Source: Tanypteryx hageni | Taxonomy: Eukaryota; Arthropoda; Insecta; Odonata; Petaluridae | Reading direction: 5' to 3' | Assembly (NCBI GenBank): GCA_028673005.1 | Contig: CM054114.1 | Location: 18,723,137 to 18,787,136 of the forward strand | DNA length: 64,000 bases | Part shown: positions 23,421-34,800 of the stretch, piece by piece | Layout of the letters: every line of letters starts with the position of its first letter | Position numbering within the stretch: the first letter of the stretch is position 1 | Translations under genes and position numbers: made by a program | The notes under the pieces: model-generated | The model's database searches: none | The model's input: only the letters and a program-made list of their open reading frames with translations | Told to the model about the DNA's origin: nothing

Positions 23421-24685
23421 CCGCATATTCTTCCTCTCGTAGGTTATATTTTGCCCGCGGTAAATATGGACTGTGCTCCTCTGCGTTTACAGAATGGACT
23501 TACTGGAGTGGTTCTTGTGGAGGAGACCATAAGAGTGAGCTGAGGACGCTCATCCGATATTCAAATGCGTGACCCTTATTACTAAGACCCATGCGATCTT
23601 GGGAACTTTGCGGCGTTATTATTATAACGAGGTGCGCGGTTTGGTAGTCTCCAGTTGGAGTTCCTGCTACACTGCCGCTTTAGATATCTCTATGAGACCC
23701 TCCACCCTTATTTTTGGAAACAAGAGTATGTATATATTATTGCCTCTTATGCGCACTTTCCTCGCGATGCATTTTCATGAGTACCATCCGGCAAATATAC
23801 AATGGTTATTCCTATTAAGTATATTTAATAGTTCGCAAGCGTCCGTCTGTCCGTCACAGCTTTTTGGGCGCTTATTGTTGGTATCATCTGCAGAAATTTT
23901 GTACACGCACGAATGATGGTTTGTTATCATCCACGAAAAACTTAAATCTCGAAAAATTCACCCGGTTACGATTCCAGCGATATTTAATCCATTTCATTAT
24001 CATCCGGGTGCGTAGGATATTTTTATTTGCATTTCAAAATATTTTAGAAACAAGAACCGAACTTGGGACTGCAACATACGTACGAAGGATAGAAGAATTT
24101 GCGCACTTTCCGAGTTATCCCAAGAATTACTTTCAAATCCAAAAACAAGGACAATTTTTCACGTTTTAAAAAATAAGAAACCTTCATAATCATGGTAATC
24201 GGCGTTGTTGCCTCATCTACGTGACCAATTCTTTTATATGGGAGCTAGAGTAATTGCCGGTTGAAAACGTGGGGTCGACAAGAATGGTGTCGAAATAAAA
24301 ATAGTTCAAGATGAAAACCTTGAAGCTAAGCGTTGTTAATAGTAGCGTAAATAAAGGAGGTCATGCCACATTATCAACATTTAATGAATCTTAAAAACTG
24401 AATGTTATTTACATCGTTATTATTACACTTTGAGGATTTCAGGTGCTCGATAGAGTTATTTAATAATTTGCGAAATTTATTACTATGGACATCGTAACAC
24501 AAACGCAAAAATATTGAAAACAAGAGTGACAATATGCACTAATGCATACGTGAATACTACATGCAAGGCAGAGGCGTTCTCTACGATTTATGTCAAAAAA
24601 GATAAATATTAATAGCTTAGCATAATGTCTAAGAACTGAAAAATGGTATACAAGTAGTCATGCCAACGAATTATCGAAATTTTGA
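23421..24685. other. Unannotated DNA
   Basis: Several plus-strand frames (23569-23916, 23864-24169) are open but show no domain, signal or splice context that I can support. Confidence 0.45.
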
Positions 24686-24689
24686 TTCA

Positions 24690-24910
24690 CTGATTCATTT
24701 TCTAATCAGTTGTATTTAATAGAAGAATTGAGAAATATTTAAAACATACCTAACTCGAATAGTAGTAATACCATATGTTCACGTTCATTCCTTTGTCATA
24801 AATTACACATTTCTTTTCACTTAAAAATGGTGTGCATACGTAAAGAAAATGACGTATTTACGTTCATTTATTCATCGTAGATAATCCATTTCCCTTAATT
24901 TACCTAGTGT
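24690..24910. repeat. Dispersed repeat, inverted relative of 54612-54740
   Basis: TTCATTTTCTAATCAGTTG, ATTTAAAACATACC and GTAGATAATCCAT occur in the same order as in the reverse complement of 54612-54740. The intervening length differs, so one copy carries an insertion. Confidence 0.6.
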
Positions 24911-25019
24911 TGCGTGCGCACGAAAGAAAATGAATCGTAATTAGGTATTTACAGAAGATATTGTTTACTTCAGTTACCACGACGATTGTTTTCGTTGACA
25001 GCAATAAAAAAACACTGGA

Positions 25020-25330
25020 AGTTCAAAGTAAATTACGACATTCTCGTTTGATTTTCATGGAATCGGCTACTCAATTGATAAAAATGTTCCGAACAATACA
25101 TATGCTGTTTGATTAGTTCTACAAATTTTGTTTGAAGACATTTTTGTTATAAGTCATATTTTACGAGATATAAAGAAACTTTAATTTTTTGTCACCAATA
25201 AAGTGGTACTCCCGATTAGGCTACGTGAATCATTCTTAAAATGTTCTTATTTTCTTTGCCCTTTTATCCTAAATACAAAATTTCATGAACAACTTGCGGA
25301 CAGACGGATGGACACGACCTGACCATAAGG
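25020..25330. repeat. Dispersed repeat, inverted relative of 36770-37010
   Basis: It shares GTTCTACAAATTTTGTTTG, ATAAGTCATATTTTACGAG, GTCACCAATAAAGTGG and a terminal GGACAGACGGATGGACACG with the reverse complement of 36770-37010. Both copies end in GTCCG-rich sequence. Confidence 0.65.
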
Positions 25331-26600
25331 CATTTTTTGTTTACTTTTGTAAAGAATCCCTAATTAAACCAGATTTATTTCAATTTCAATTCTTAAGATA
25401 ACTATATTTATAGAGTGTTTATATGGATGGTTGATGTGATGTTAGGAATATAACAATTTATTATTTTTGTCATTTAAATTAGGTGACTAAAATATGAAAT
25501 AGTCAACAATTTCACTCCTACTAATATCTAAAGGTGAATTACTCTGAACTAGCAGTATATTTTCGTTGATTTTAAGCAATATGAATATCATAATTACATT
25601 ATAAAGTTTATTCATATTAAAGTGTTAGCCATATAAAATTTGGTTATAAAAATTGATTTTTATACCTTTACTTGTTACGTGTTATCTTATGGGGAATGCA
25701 CATCATCTCTTGGAGTCAAATCCTGGACGTTTTTTGTAAATTTTCCACCGTCACAGCATTTACATATCCGAGTAGATTATCCCTCTCAAATTTCTAGTTT
25801 ATATCTGCATATTTGATTGAATTGAGTGGTTTGCGTTTTAAAAGCGTGACATGGACCAACCAGCACAACAACATACCCTTTTATTACACCGGGGAAAACC
25901 CTGAAGGACGAGGTGGCGTCACGACAGAAATAGGTACATAGTCACCGACTGACATAAAATTCACGTAGATATGAAGCTAAAATTCTATCTGCCGCAAACA
26001 CGACGCCGCTCAAATTGTTGGAATACTTTTGGAAATGTCTGTACCTAATTTTGATGAAATCTGTTTAGCAAATTCTTCTCTGATTGTTGCCATGGAGACG
26101 ATTATTACCGAACTCGGCTTGAGCATAGACGAGTGAACAAATGGGTTATTTTCTTTTTCGCTCGACTAACTTTTAGCAATGGACAGTTGTTCCATACATA
26201 TTAACATATAAACAGAAACATTTATTAAATTCGTTTATTTAAAAAATAATACATGCAAAATATAATGTCAGAAAGAGATGTTGATATTGCTTTTAGTATT
26301 TGAAATCTATTAATTACGTTCAAAATGCTTAACGGAAAATCAAAACCTAGCGTAATAAAGTGATAACATTTCTTTTAATTGTTCAAAATATGTCACAAAA
26401 TACAAAGCATTTCCAATTTTTCTAAATCATTGGTAAACTATGAAATGATATTTATGGTATGAGAATTCTTTGGAATGACTAACACATGCTGAAACATTTC
26501 CTATCAATATAAGTAATCAATTCGGGACGTCAGTTTTGGGAAACCAACCTGCATTGGTTCTGGTTTGGACCTCTTGTTGTTTTAGTATAGTTAACGAAGT
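25331..26600. other. Unannotated AT-rich DNA
   Basis: I see no gene, RNA or repeat that I can support. Confidence 0.5.
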
Positions 26601-26619
26601 TGACTGAAATTGAAGAAAA

Positions 26620-26830
26620 GGTTAAGAACACCAGATGCGTATTTCTCATACAAAGTAGTCATCATAAGTGGCGATTCACCAGTTGTAGGTTTTACCGTCT
26701 TCTCTATCGTAATTGCTTTTTAATCTAATACATTCGTTGTTGCAATTATTATAATTATCAGTCAGACTCTACTAACGGAGAAACATCACTGACGACTTCT
26801 TTGTAGCCGAATCTGGTTTTTCTAGTTTTC
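26620..26830. repeat. Foldback arrangement of two core repeats (copies 4 and 5)
   Basis: The left arm (26620-26680) reads GGTTAAGAACACCAGATGCG and CATCATAAGTGGCGATTCAC. The right arm (26777-26830) is its reverse complement in diverged form (GAAACATCACTGACGACTTC, TTTGTAGCCGAATCTGG). The pair resembles the inverted pair at 52.02-52.17 kb. Confidence 0.65.
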
Positions 26831-26874
26831 TATGGCTATTAGGGAGGCATATTGTTTTACTTTGATGTTATCCA

Positions 26875-27047
26875 TAAGGCGAGCTCAATAGCTATACTAA
26901 ATTAAGAACGCAGTGTGATTAGTTATCATCCGACAAAAAAATCGTTTCTAAGACGGGGAAATTCTATTCCTGCGACGACGACAGGATTCGAACCTGCAGT
27001 CTTCTGATCCGAAGATCCGACACCTTTTCCATTATGCCACATGGTCA
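26875..27047 (-). mobile_element. tRNA-Arg-related SINE, copy 1
   Basis: The minus strand at 27047-26974 reads GACCATGTGGCATAATGG and CAGGTTCGAATCCTGTCG, an A-box and B-box arrangement closely matching tRNA-Arg(UCG), including CTTCGGA at the anticodon loop. An extra base and mismatches disrupt the anticodon arm and the acceptor stem does not pair, so it is not a functional tRNA gene. Downstream sequence to 26875 (CAAAAAAATCG, CACTGCGTTC, TTAGTATAGC, reading through the body) is shared with 36262-36425, which supports a SINE family with this head. Confidence 0.72.
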
Positions 27048-29324
27048 TCTTACGTTTCCATCTGCAATTCCATAACTTCTGGTTTGTAATTATATTACAA
27101 CCCCATTAATTATTGAAATACTTGTTGGTTAGGGCCTTTGGACACGCAAAATACAGGCTGACATTTTTCTTTACTTAAAATGGTGCAGGGTATTTTAAAT
27201 GGGAATTGGCAATAAACTACGGACATTTTGAAAGTTCTGATTTATTACATTTTTAAAATTTCCTAGATTATTTACAAGGTTTTAGGCGAAATATTTTATT
27301 ATGAATACAATTTAGTTTCGACCATATCACAGTATAATCCGCGGGGCGCATAATTGCTTCTCGCGTTTTGCATACGGGCCGCGGTCCCCGTTTTTGAGAC
27401 CTCGGCTTTGAATCGTCTCTTGGAGTTAGGTTTGCCAAACTAAGTTCCGGGATAGCCAAGGGTTCCGCGAAAGCTTAATGGGGTTCCGTAATAGACAGAG
27501 GGAGAAACACGTTATGTTCTTCCTTCTCTTAGTGGCAGTGGGAAACATGAGCTTCTTTTATTAACACAGAACAGCCGAGTACCTCCAACACTGCTCTTAC
27601 CAGGTTCAGAATGTAAAGATTTATTTTAGCTACGTTATCAACACCAATTTTCACTACGACAACAGTGCTAAAGTTTTCAATTTTTTAACGCTCAAATAAT
27701 GAGCCCAAGAGAGCAATCTTAACATTTTGTTACGTCATTTGCGGATTTTGATGTATCTCTTAATTTAAATCCTCACTCATTATTCTTCCTTCGAAAATAT
27801 TTTCCCCGAGAATGGCCGCCACTTGACGGATAGTCGTTATTTGACGAATAAGAGGCCGAATCTCGTTCCTTTTTTTACCTCAAGCGCTCTGACCGGCACG
27901 TGTTCGACTTGATGCGTCTCTAATGACACACGTTCAACTCTGGCAATTTGCTAGACGAGATTCCGAGTTCCTCCTCGCCTCTTTCTCTCGTATACGCTCA
28001 CGCAGCATATATGATTTTTTCTTTGAATGCTATCCGTATAGGCTTAATTCTCATTAATTAGCAAGGAAAACCCATGAATAGGCGAGTGGTTTCTCCGTTA
28101 TTATTAATAATTTCGTTTTTGTGGAAATAGCACCACTTTATTGCTATGTGTTGTATTTAATTTATCACAAATTGGCAGCCTCTTCAATGTTTTTATGACG
28201 CTTAATTCCTTTCATTAGGATATGCACGTATTCCGAGAATGGTGCATTTGAATGTACAGTCAAACAGCAATTTTGGTGATTATTCCTACGTCAGTTCACC
28301 TGTGATTAAACGTGTTATTACGTTCTCTGTACGTACAGCTCCTACGTCAATTGACGACAAAGCGAACGCTTATATCGATGTCCTGCATTAATAATTGCGT
28401 TGTTTTGCTAAATAAAGCGCATTCAATAAAAAATGACCAGCGATGAATAATTTGAAGTAAAATTTGAAAAGATAATTAGTTTCAAATGAAAATTCAACCA
28501 GACAGATTTATTTTAATAGATTCTGACTCGTAAGTCATCAAATTATTAAATCAGATTATAAATAGAAATTTCACGCAGGAAATATCATTCGGCAGGACAT
28601 AGTTGTCATCATTTGATGGTGTGGTGGGATAGAACCGAAGGGCGAACGTTTCTCCCTCTCCTCCATGTACTTACTAATCGATTAATTTACCTCGTAATAA
28701 CGTCAAGGAGACATATAGTGACGTTCTATGATATGGGTGGGAATTTTATTTTGGCTGGATATTTTGGCTTTTCTTTGCTCAGTTTTACTTGGGACGTGAT
28801 TGCGTTCGGAAGTGCTGAAGGAAATTGTCAGCTACCGATCTCCGTTTCGAAGAGAAGGCGACGCTGTCCCTAAAGTTTGTATTTTCTGCTGCAGCGGTGA
28901 ATAATTACAAAATTATCAAGATATTTAAATGTATATATAGATCTGTTTATTAAGTTTTAACACAAATTTTAGAGGTACAGAATTCGGCATATTTTTAACA
29001 AAAATTTTCACAGTAAATCGTCGTGAGAGTTGAATCATTTACTTACTGGAAACGGGGAAGAAACGCAATAGAAGCGTTTTGAATGATTTCGCTGCGTTAG
29101 GTTTATTTAAGATGCCTTTTTCTTGCGTCATAGCACTAACGCTGAGTTTTGTTTCTTTTCCCATTCCAGGTGCTGTGAATCCCACCCGCTTCTTCCATCT
29201 CCAATATCAAATCTTAAAGATCATTTCGTTCGTGATCCCAACGTATTTTTAATTCTCCCCCTTTCCAAGCTTAATCATGAACGCCCCTGTGATGTGATAT
29301 GGCCATTCTGCGATGAAGTGCTAA
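27048..29324. other. Unannotated DNA
   Basis: I find no gene. A fragment near 27445-27490 (GGGTTCCGCGAAAGCTTAAT, GGGGTTCCG) resembles internal sequence of hAT MITEs but has no ends. The open frame at 28613-28873 lacks a domain. Confidence 0.45.
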
Positions 29325-29351
29325 GTGTGTGTGTGTGTGTGTGTGTGTGTT
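29325..29351. repeat. (GT)n microsatellite
   Basis: About 13 GT units in a row. Confidence 0.95.
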
Positions 29352-29609
29352 TGAGTGTTTCAAGAGGAGTTTTCACCCGTCGTGGGAGGATGGGGATTCC
29401 TTCTTCCGCCGCGGGAGCATTTACACCTCAGCAAAGGTAAGAAGACGTGATTTCTTTTGAGCTGAGCTCTCCTATCCTCATTTTATTTCTAGCTGCGATT
29501 TAATGACGAAGGGATACGATCAAAACTAATGGTGGTGTGCCTAAAATTTTCGATTAGGATATTGTGCTATAATTAGAGGCGAGTTGAGGGAGATTAAAGT
29601 GAGCGCAAA

Positions 29610-29800
29610 CCTTTACTTAATAATAACCCATCTTTATTGAGTGCGATATTTGGACAATTATGTCCATTCTTACATATAACCCTGATATGACAGACATAAA
29701 CATCCATGTCCTGAGCGGGATTCGAACATGCGACCTTACTATCCGTTGGCAGATACTCGAACCACCCGCGTCTACCAAGGCCATTCAAAAATAGACGAAA
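29610..29800 (-). mobile_element. tRNA-derived SINE with a LINE-like 3' tail
   Basis: On the minus strand the head reads GGTAGACGCGGGTGGTTCGA (A-box-like) and GTCGCATGTTCGAATCCCGC (B box), spaced as in a Pol III promoter. The body continues through ATGGATGTTTATGTCTGTC. The 3' 53 bp (29683 to 29631) strongly resemble the last part of the LINE at 54985-55036: both contain AAGAATGGAC or its equivalent and end AATAAAGA. Such shared tails are known to let SINEs use a LINE's reverse transcriptase. Confidence 0.72.
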
Positions 29801-30384
29801 GGTTTTATAACCTTTCCATGGAATCCAATCGACCATTCATGTTCTCGCATTACTTGAAATAAATCCAGTCATCTATCACTCAATTTTTTTCATGCGGCGC
29901 CAATATTCATATTGATTACCAAATCAATAGTTACGCATAGGTCTCTGGAATCAGCATGCGAGTAAATGAATTACTGAAGCTATTCGTTGTCAGTGGAGAA
30001 TTTCTGTATCTTGTTCAGCAGTGAGGGGACTCGTGATATAAATTATACCGATGGATTTAGATTTACGACACTAAAGCGACGAGTGTGACCGTAGATTTTC
30101 CCAATTTTCAAAATGAAATCGTTTGTCGAAACTTAATCGACGACTTTAAATTTGTTTGTCCGGCTTACGCATTATATACTAAGGAGAAATTTGAGCCCTA
30201 GCTTCTTCCGTTTGATTTGGACTGGCCGTCTAAATTTTGGTTATTCCTAGTAAAAGTTGTGCTGCCGTAAAATACGTATTATAAGAAAGTGGAATTCACT
30301 TCTCCGACTTGTTCGTCTACTGTCATTGGTACTAGATTCCTTTCAACATCATTTTTGCGGACATTAATTTATATAATATCTTTA
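29801..30384. other. Unannotated DNA
   Basis: I see nothing recognisable before the left end of the mariner-like element. Confidence 0.5.
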
Positions 30385-30386
30385 TA

Positions 30387-30649
30387 CAGGGTGTCCGGTG
30401 ACTTTATGTCATAACTTCAGGATCTTATTCCTTAAGTGATTTTCAGTAAAAAATGTCATATGAACATGGGTCCGATTCTCATTTGTTACAGAGCTACGAG
30501 CAATTGAAATTATCTCGTACTTTGATTTGTACAACCTAATGGCTGAGAAATGCATTGTTTAAATAATTATTCGCGTGCATTTTTAATTGTTGAAAAATGT
30601 ATTATTTAATTAATCATCCGTTTACATTGATACTTAATCCATTGTTACA
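30387..30649 (+). repeat. Left terminal inverted repeat of the mariner-like element
   Basis: It runs from CAGGGTGTCCGG to TTAATCCATTGTTACA. Differences from the right repeat are scattered single substitutions and small indels. Confidence 0.9.
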
Positions 30650-30792
30650 ACAGTGAGAAGCTTGCACAACAGACGTGGACGTAATTTGCAAACTCGCAGG
30701 CAGCATATCAGTAGAACGTAAGCTAGCGTTCAGTGTAGGGCGCTGTGACACGTGTGGTATCATTAGCTTTTAATAATGCCGTTTACATTTAC

Positions 30793-31263
30793 ATCATTGG
30801 GAACCAGCTGGTTGGACCGAACTTCTTCCCGCCACGTCTGACAGGTGCCATTTATGCTGATGTTTTGGAAAATGAAATGCCGGGTCTCTTAGAAGACATT
30901 TCTCTGCAAACACGACTTTAGATGTATTATCAGCATGACGGGGAACCCCCCCATTTTAGTAGGAACGCTACGCTGTATCTTAACAAGAAGTTCCCTAACC
31001 GATGGATCGGCCGTGGCGGTGCGCAAGATTGGCCACCGAGGTTTCCGGATCTCACTCCGTTGGATTTCCATGTGTGGGAGCAAATGAAAAACATTGTGTA
31101 TGAAGCCAAAGTGAGCACGAAGGAAGAAGTTATTCAGCTAATTTTTGATGCTGCGAGGCGCGTTAATAACGCTGCAGTTCTTCGTTATGTTTCACGTTCC
31201 CTACTCAAACGGGCCAGATTGTGCATCAAAACTGAAGACGGCCATTTTGAACTATTTTTGTAA
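30793..31263 (+). pseudogene. DDE transposase C-terminal remnant (mariner-like, internal stop)
   Basis: The family enzyme cuts and rejoins transposon ends using three acidic residues. The frame reads IIGNQLVGPNFFPPRLTG, then a TAG at 30919-30921, then YQHDGEPPHFSRNA, PNRWIGRGGAQDWPPRFPD and LTPLDFHVWEQMKNIVY. The second Asp is in QHDG (codon 30937-30939) and the third is in PLDF (31063-31065), with 41 residues between them by my count; canonical mariner has 34. The N-terminal helix-turn-helix region and first catalytic Asp are absent. The frame ends inside the right TIR. It resembles DD41D-type or DUF4817-associated transposases, from memory only. It is inactive. Confidence 0.85.
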
Positions 31264-31518
31264 CAATGGATTAAGTATCAATGTAAACGAACGATTATTT
31301 AAATAGTTCATTTTTCAACAATTAATGTATACGAATAATTATTTAAACAATGCATTTTTCAGCCATTAAGTTGCACAAATCAAAGTACGAGATAATTTCA
31401 ATTGCCCGTACCTCTGTAACAAATGAGAATCGGACCCATGTTTACATGACATTTTTTACTCAAAATCATTTAAGGAATAAAATCCCGAAGTTATGACATA
31501 AAGTCACCGGACACCCTG
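31259..31518 (-). repeat. Right terminal inverted repeat of the mariner-like element
   Basis: It starts TGTAACAATGGATTAAGTAT and ends GGTGTCC's complement CGGACACCCTG. Its first bases contain the TAA stop of the transposase frame (31261-31263). Confidence 0.9.
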
Positions 31519-31520
31519 TA

Positions 31521-32675
31521 TATTAATACTTAATGTCTGTCCACCCGACCTCCCTTTTATTTCTTGGACAGTTTGTCACAGAGAAATGCTGTGAACGCCA
31601 TTTTGTTTCTGCCAACTAGGAGAACCCGGGATATCTATTTTCGTTTACATAAGTGTCTCGGATTCGACTCCGGGAGACGATTACATTTTCCCATATGTTT
31701 ACACAGGAGTTTCATTTTTCAAGGTGCAAGGTTTATTTCCTTCATTCATTAAATAAGTAAATATGGACCGAATTTCTCCGTTTTTACTGTATTCGACGGA
31801 TAAAATTATAGAATATCTCATTCTTGCAATGTTCAGTTGTGAATCGGAGGAATTCGTCAGAAACACGCGTTTCTTTTCAAAATTTTATGGCTTATTCGTA
31901 CTTTCCGGGAGTTGCCAAGGCGACCCGCATTGTTGCTTCCGATTGAATTAGCGTATAATTTAACGATGATGATTTTAAACGCAGATTTCTGACTGACTTC
32001 ACAAAAGTTTTTGCGGGTACCCCTAGTATATTTAACATTGGCTGTTATTTTGCAATACACTTCTTTATTTTTCAAAATTTTAGTTGACAAAAATATATAT
32101 AAATTTTCTTTCAGATGATGTAAATATTATTTGCTTTGTAAGATACGTACTTTGAAATCCACCTCGAAAGAAAATTAACACAATTTCTCATATTGGTATG
32201 CCTATTTAGGCAATGCAAAAAATGCTCGGCAAACATTTCCGCAGATGTATTTTGCATTAAAATTTTATTCCCTTGTGAAAGTTTTAATCACGTGCTTGAG
32301 CTTGGAAATTTTAAATTTGCAAACTAAACTTGTGTTGTCGTTCGATGCTCCCTCTTGTCATGTTTTACTCTTTTTCACTCAATTTAAATCAATTAGGAGT
32401 ACTTGAAATCTTACCGACATGCAGCCATATGACAATCTCTTTATGTCTATAGAAGTAATTACCATATCTTGGTAAAGGATGGAATTGAATTTTAATTTAA
32501 TTTTATATTTGTTTAGCAACACTTGACTGGCAAATATAGATTTTTTTCGAGAAATTTAACTAAAAATTCGTTTAAGCTTTGTTGAATCTGCAAATGTAGC
32601 TCGTTACTTAAGGCCTTTATTTTTTATTGCTCATAAAATATTGACTACTAACCGAAGTATCCGGCGTTGCCAGGG
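31521..32675. other. Unannotated DNA
   Basis: No supportable gene. A weak Helitron-like end near 32011-32025 was considered and rejected. Confidence 0.45.
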
Positions 32676-32679
32676 TAAA

Positions 32680-32965
32680 TGCAATATAATTTCTGCATAA
32701 CAATCTTCCTAGGTCTTACATGATCTGTGAAGCACAGAATAAAAAATGTACTCAAAAACGTTCAACGTTGGCCACAAAAAGATCAGCGGGAGCACATAAT
32801 TACAGCTTAGAGTTTTGGAGATAGAAATTTGAGAATGGTCCAAATACGCCATTACGTATTTTGTTTACATCGCTTGACAGGAAGATTTCTTTGTTGAGAG
32901 TAATTAAAAAAATCACATTTTCCCCCTCCCTGAGTCTATTATGATTTGTGAGATACCACTTAGAA
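32680..32965 (+). repeat. Dispersed repeat family B, copy 1
   Basis: It carries AGGTCTTACATGATCTGTGA, CACATAATTACAGC, TTTTGGAGATAGAAATT, TATTTTGTTTACATCG and AATTAAAAAAATCA in the order seen at 38.1-38.5 and 53.0-53.4 kb. Confidence 0.65.
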
Positions 32966-34490
32966 ATGTAGCCAGGGATTAAAATTCGGGAATATCCCAA
33001 GAATGCTCTACACGGAAATCTCGTAAACGAAGGAAAAATTGCGCCTGGACTGAAACCCTGGCGCGTCAGAGAAACAGAATCGCCTTGTTACCCTTCAGCT
33101 AGGAATTACTGCCAAATATTCGCGTGTTTGGCGGCCGCCGTGAGCGCCAGAGATTTTCAGATCGACAAAATGTCGAATTTTCACGTCCAAATGTTTGTAT
33201 CGATTTGATGTCTCTTCGAAAATCGGCGATATGAAAACAAAAGAATGTTCTTTTATGCGTTTATAAGTCGCGAGTTTCTTCGGGGGTTATTAGTAATTTT
33301 AAAACGCAAGGCAAAAATAGGGTGCACTCATTCCCATAATATTCTACTGGGAAATGGAATCGAACTTAGGACCCCGCAGCAGGAAATAACTAGCCGACAT
33401 CGTCACTTGCAATAAAATTTAAACTATTTATGTTGTTCATCTACATCAGTGCTTCGCAACCTGGGTTCCGCGAAAATATGTACATGTATAACAGATATAT
33501 TGTGGTTTAATCGCCTCTATAGCATATGTCAACCATTCACTTGTAATTCATAAATGGTTTGTTATTGCAATTAAATGCTAACATGAGTTGATATAAATAC
33601 ATTTATATAGCATCGCATACTGGAAACTTCTAGGATTTTCGTGACTGCTGAAGCGCCTGTTGGGCACAGCTTATGTATGTTGCTGCGACAGACTTTCATT
33701 AGCGGGGAAAGTATGGCTCGGTGTCAACCCAAAGATTTCCAGTTTTGAACACCCCCCCCCACCTCTCCAAAATATGATTCAGATTTAATTTTTTTGTTTT
33801 ATGATTTAAAAGGTATATTACGTTGATTATGACATCAATAAATTTTGCTGCAACGTTAAAATTACTTGAATGTATCTATTTAGTTTTCTTTCACCTTCTT
33901 CAACCTTAAGTTGAATCTTTATTGGAAGATGGAGTGTGGTAAATATAATGCATTTTTATTTTTGGATGCGAAATAAAACGTAACAACATTATTTTATTAT
34001 TTATCATTTTTGAACTTCGTTCTGGTGCACCATAAAATACCAAATTCAGCTATTTCACATATCTTTAAGTTACTACTTTTAATTAGCGATTCATTGTTAT
34101 AATTGTTCTTTTTTTACAATTTGTTTTAATATATTTTAATTTAAAAAAATACATTTGGAATTTAATTTTACCAGTTAAACATTCTGGGTTGTTAGTTGGC
34201 AGCGTTATTATATTTATGTTTAACAGATAATCAAACATTAAAATATCATCTTAGAAAGTCCTCTTTGTCGATCTTATTTCGTTATTTGCCAATTGTCTTT
34301 TTTTGTTCTTTATTAATTTTGATGTAATTTACGCTAGTATTTTACAGGGCATCATAGTAAAGTTTGACCACTTTCCTGAATTGTTTGTTTACTATGTTAT
34401 TGTATTAGATATTTAGATATTTTGGAGTGAAGAGCATTGTGGGGAATGTCCAGTTTCTAAAGGGTTCCGTACATCCAAAAGGGATGAGAA
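32966..34490. other. Unannotated DNA with possible MITE end
   Basis: A CAGTGCTTCGCAACCTGGGT sequence at 33447 resembles the left end of an hAT MITE, but I cannot pair it. A B-box-like GGTCCTAAGTTCGATTCC on the minus strand near 33366-33383 may be a SINE remnant. Nothing else is recognised. Confidence 0.4.
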
Positions 34491-34492
34491 AC

Positions 34493-34800
34493 TCTCATCT
34501 ACATCTAAACGATACCCTGCAAGTCACCTTTTCTGTGGATTGCAGTGCAGTGCACCAAAGGCCCCTAGTTTTCCTACGTTATCTTTTCCCATTATGTTCT
34601 CTTGTCATCATAGGGAAAAACGATCCTCTATATCGCTCCGCCCTACAATCGATCTCGCGAATTTTACCCTCGCTCTCCTGCCTTCCGAGATACGTCGGGC
34701 TTCTGATATGACCTAATACCTCACTCGCTAGTCCCTCCGACATATATTTTTCCAGCAGTTTACTTCTAGCCTTCAGCCTACGTTCCTCCAAGTATAACAT
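34493..34800 (-). mobile_element. 5'-truncated LINE copy, family of 9.2-12.3 kb
   Basis: The minus strand encodes the LINE C-terminal end: LEERRLKARSKLLEKYM, RSPTYLGRQESEGKIREIDC and ERYRGSFFP, ending EHNGKR and a stop. It runs through the same 3' UTR to a short CATCTACATCTA tail at 34493-34508. Homology stops at about 34800, a typical 5' truncation. It shows Ser where the 9.3-kb copy has an in-frame stop. Confidence 0.85.

Larger units (their letters stand above)
30387..31518 (+). mobile_element. Mariner/Tc1-superfamily element, 1132 bp, ~260-bp TIRs
   Basis: Both ends start CAGGGTGTCCGGTGACTTTA and the inverted repeat continues, diverged, for about 260 bp (30387-30649 and 31259-31518). TA dinucleotides flank the element (30385-30386 and 31519-31520), the target duplication of this superfamily. 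Between the repeats lies only the C-terminal part of a transposase, so the copy is internally deleted and non-autonomous. The repeats are much longer than the 20-30 bp typical of classic mariner elements. Confidence 0.92.

Noticed and set aside
26974..27047. Functional tRNA-Arg(UCG) gene on the minus strand
   Set aside because: The acceptor stem does not pair, the anticodon arm has an extra base, and the downstream body is shared with a second copy at 36.3 kb, so it is a SINE head.
31985..32025. Helitron-like 3' end (GCGGGTACCCCTAG)
   Set aside because: The left hairpin arm is too degraded and no 5' end or sibling copy was found.
33360..33420. tRNA-like B box on the minus strand
   Set aside because: No clear A box at the right spacing and no second copy to define a SINE.
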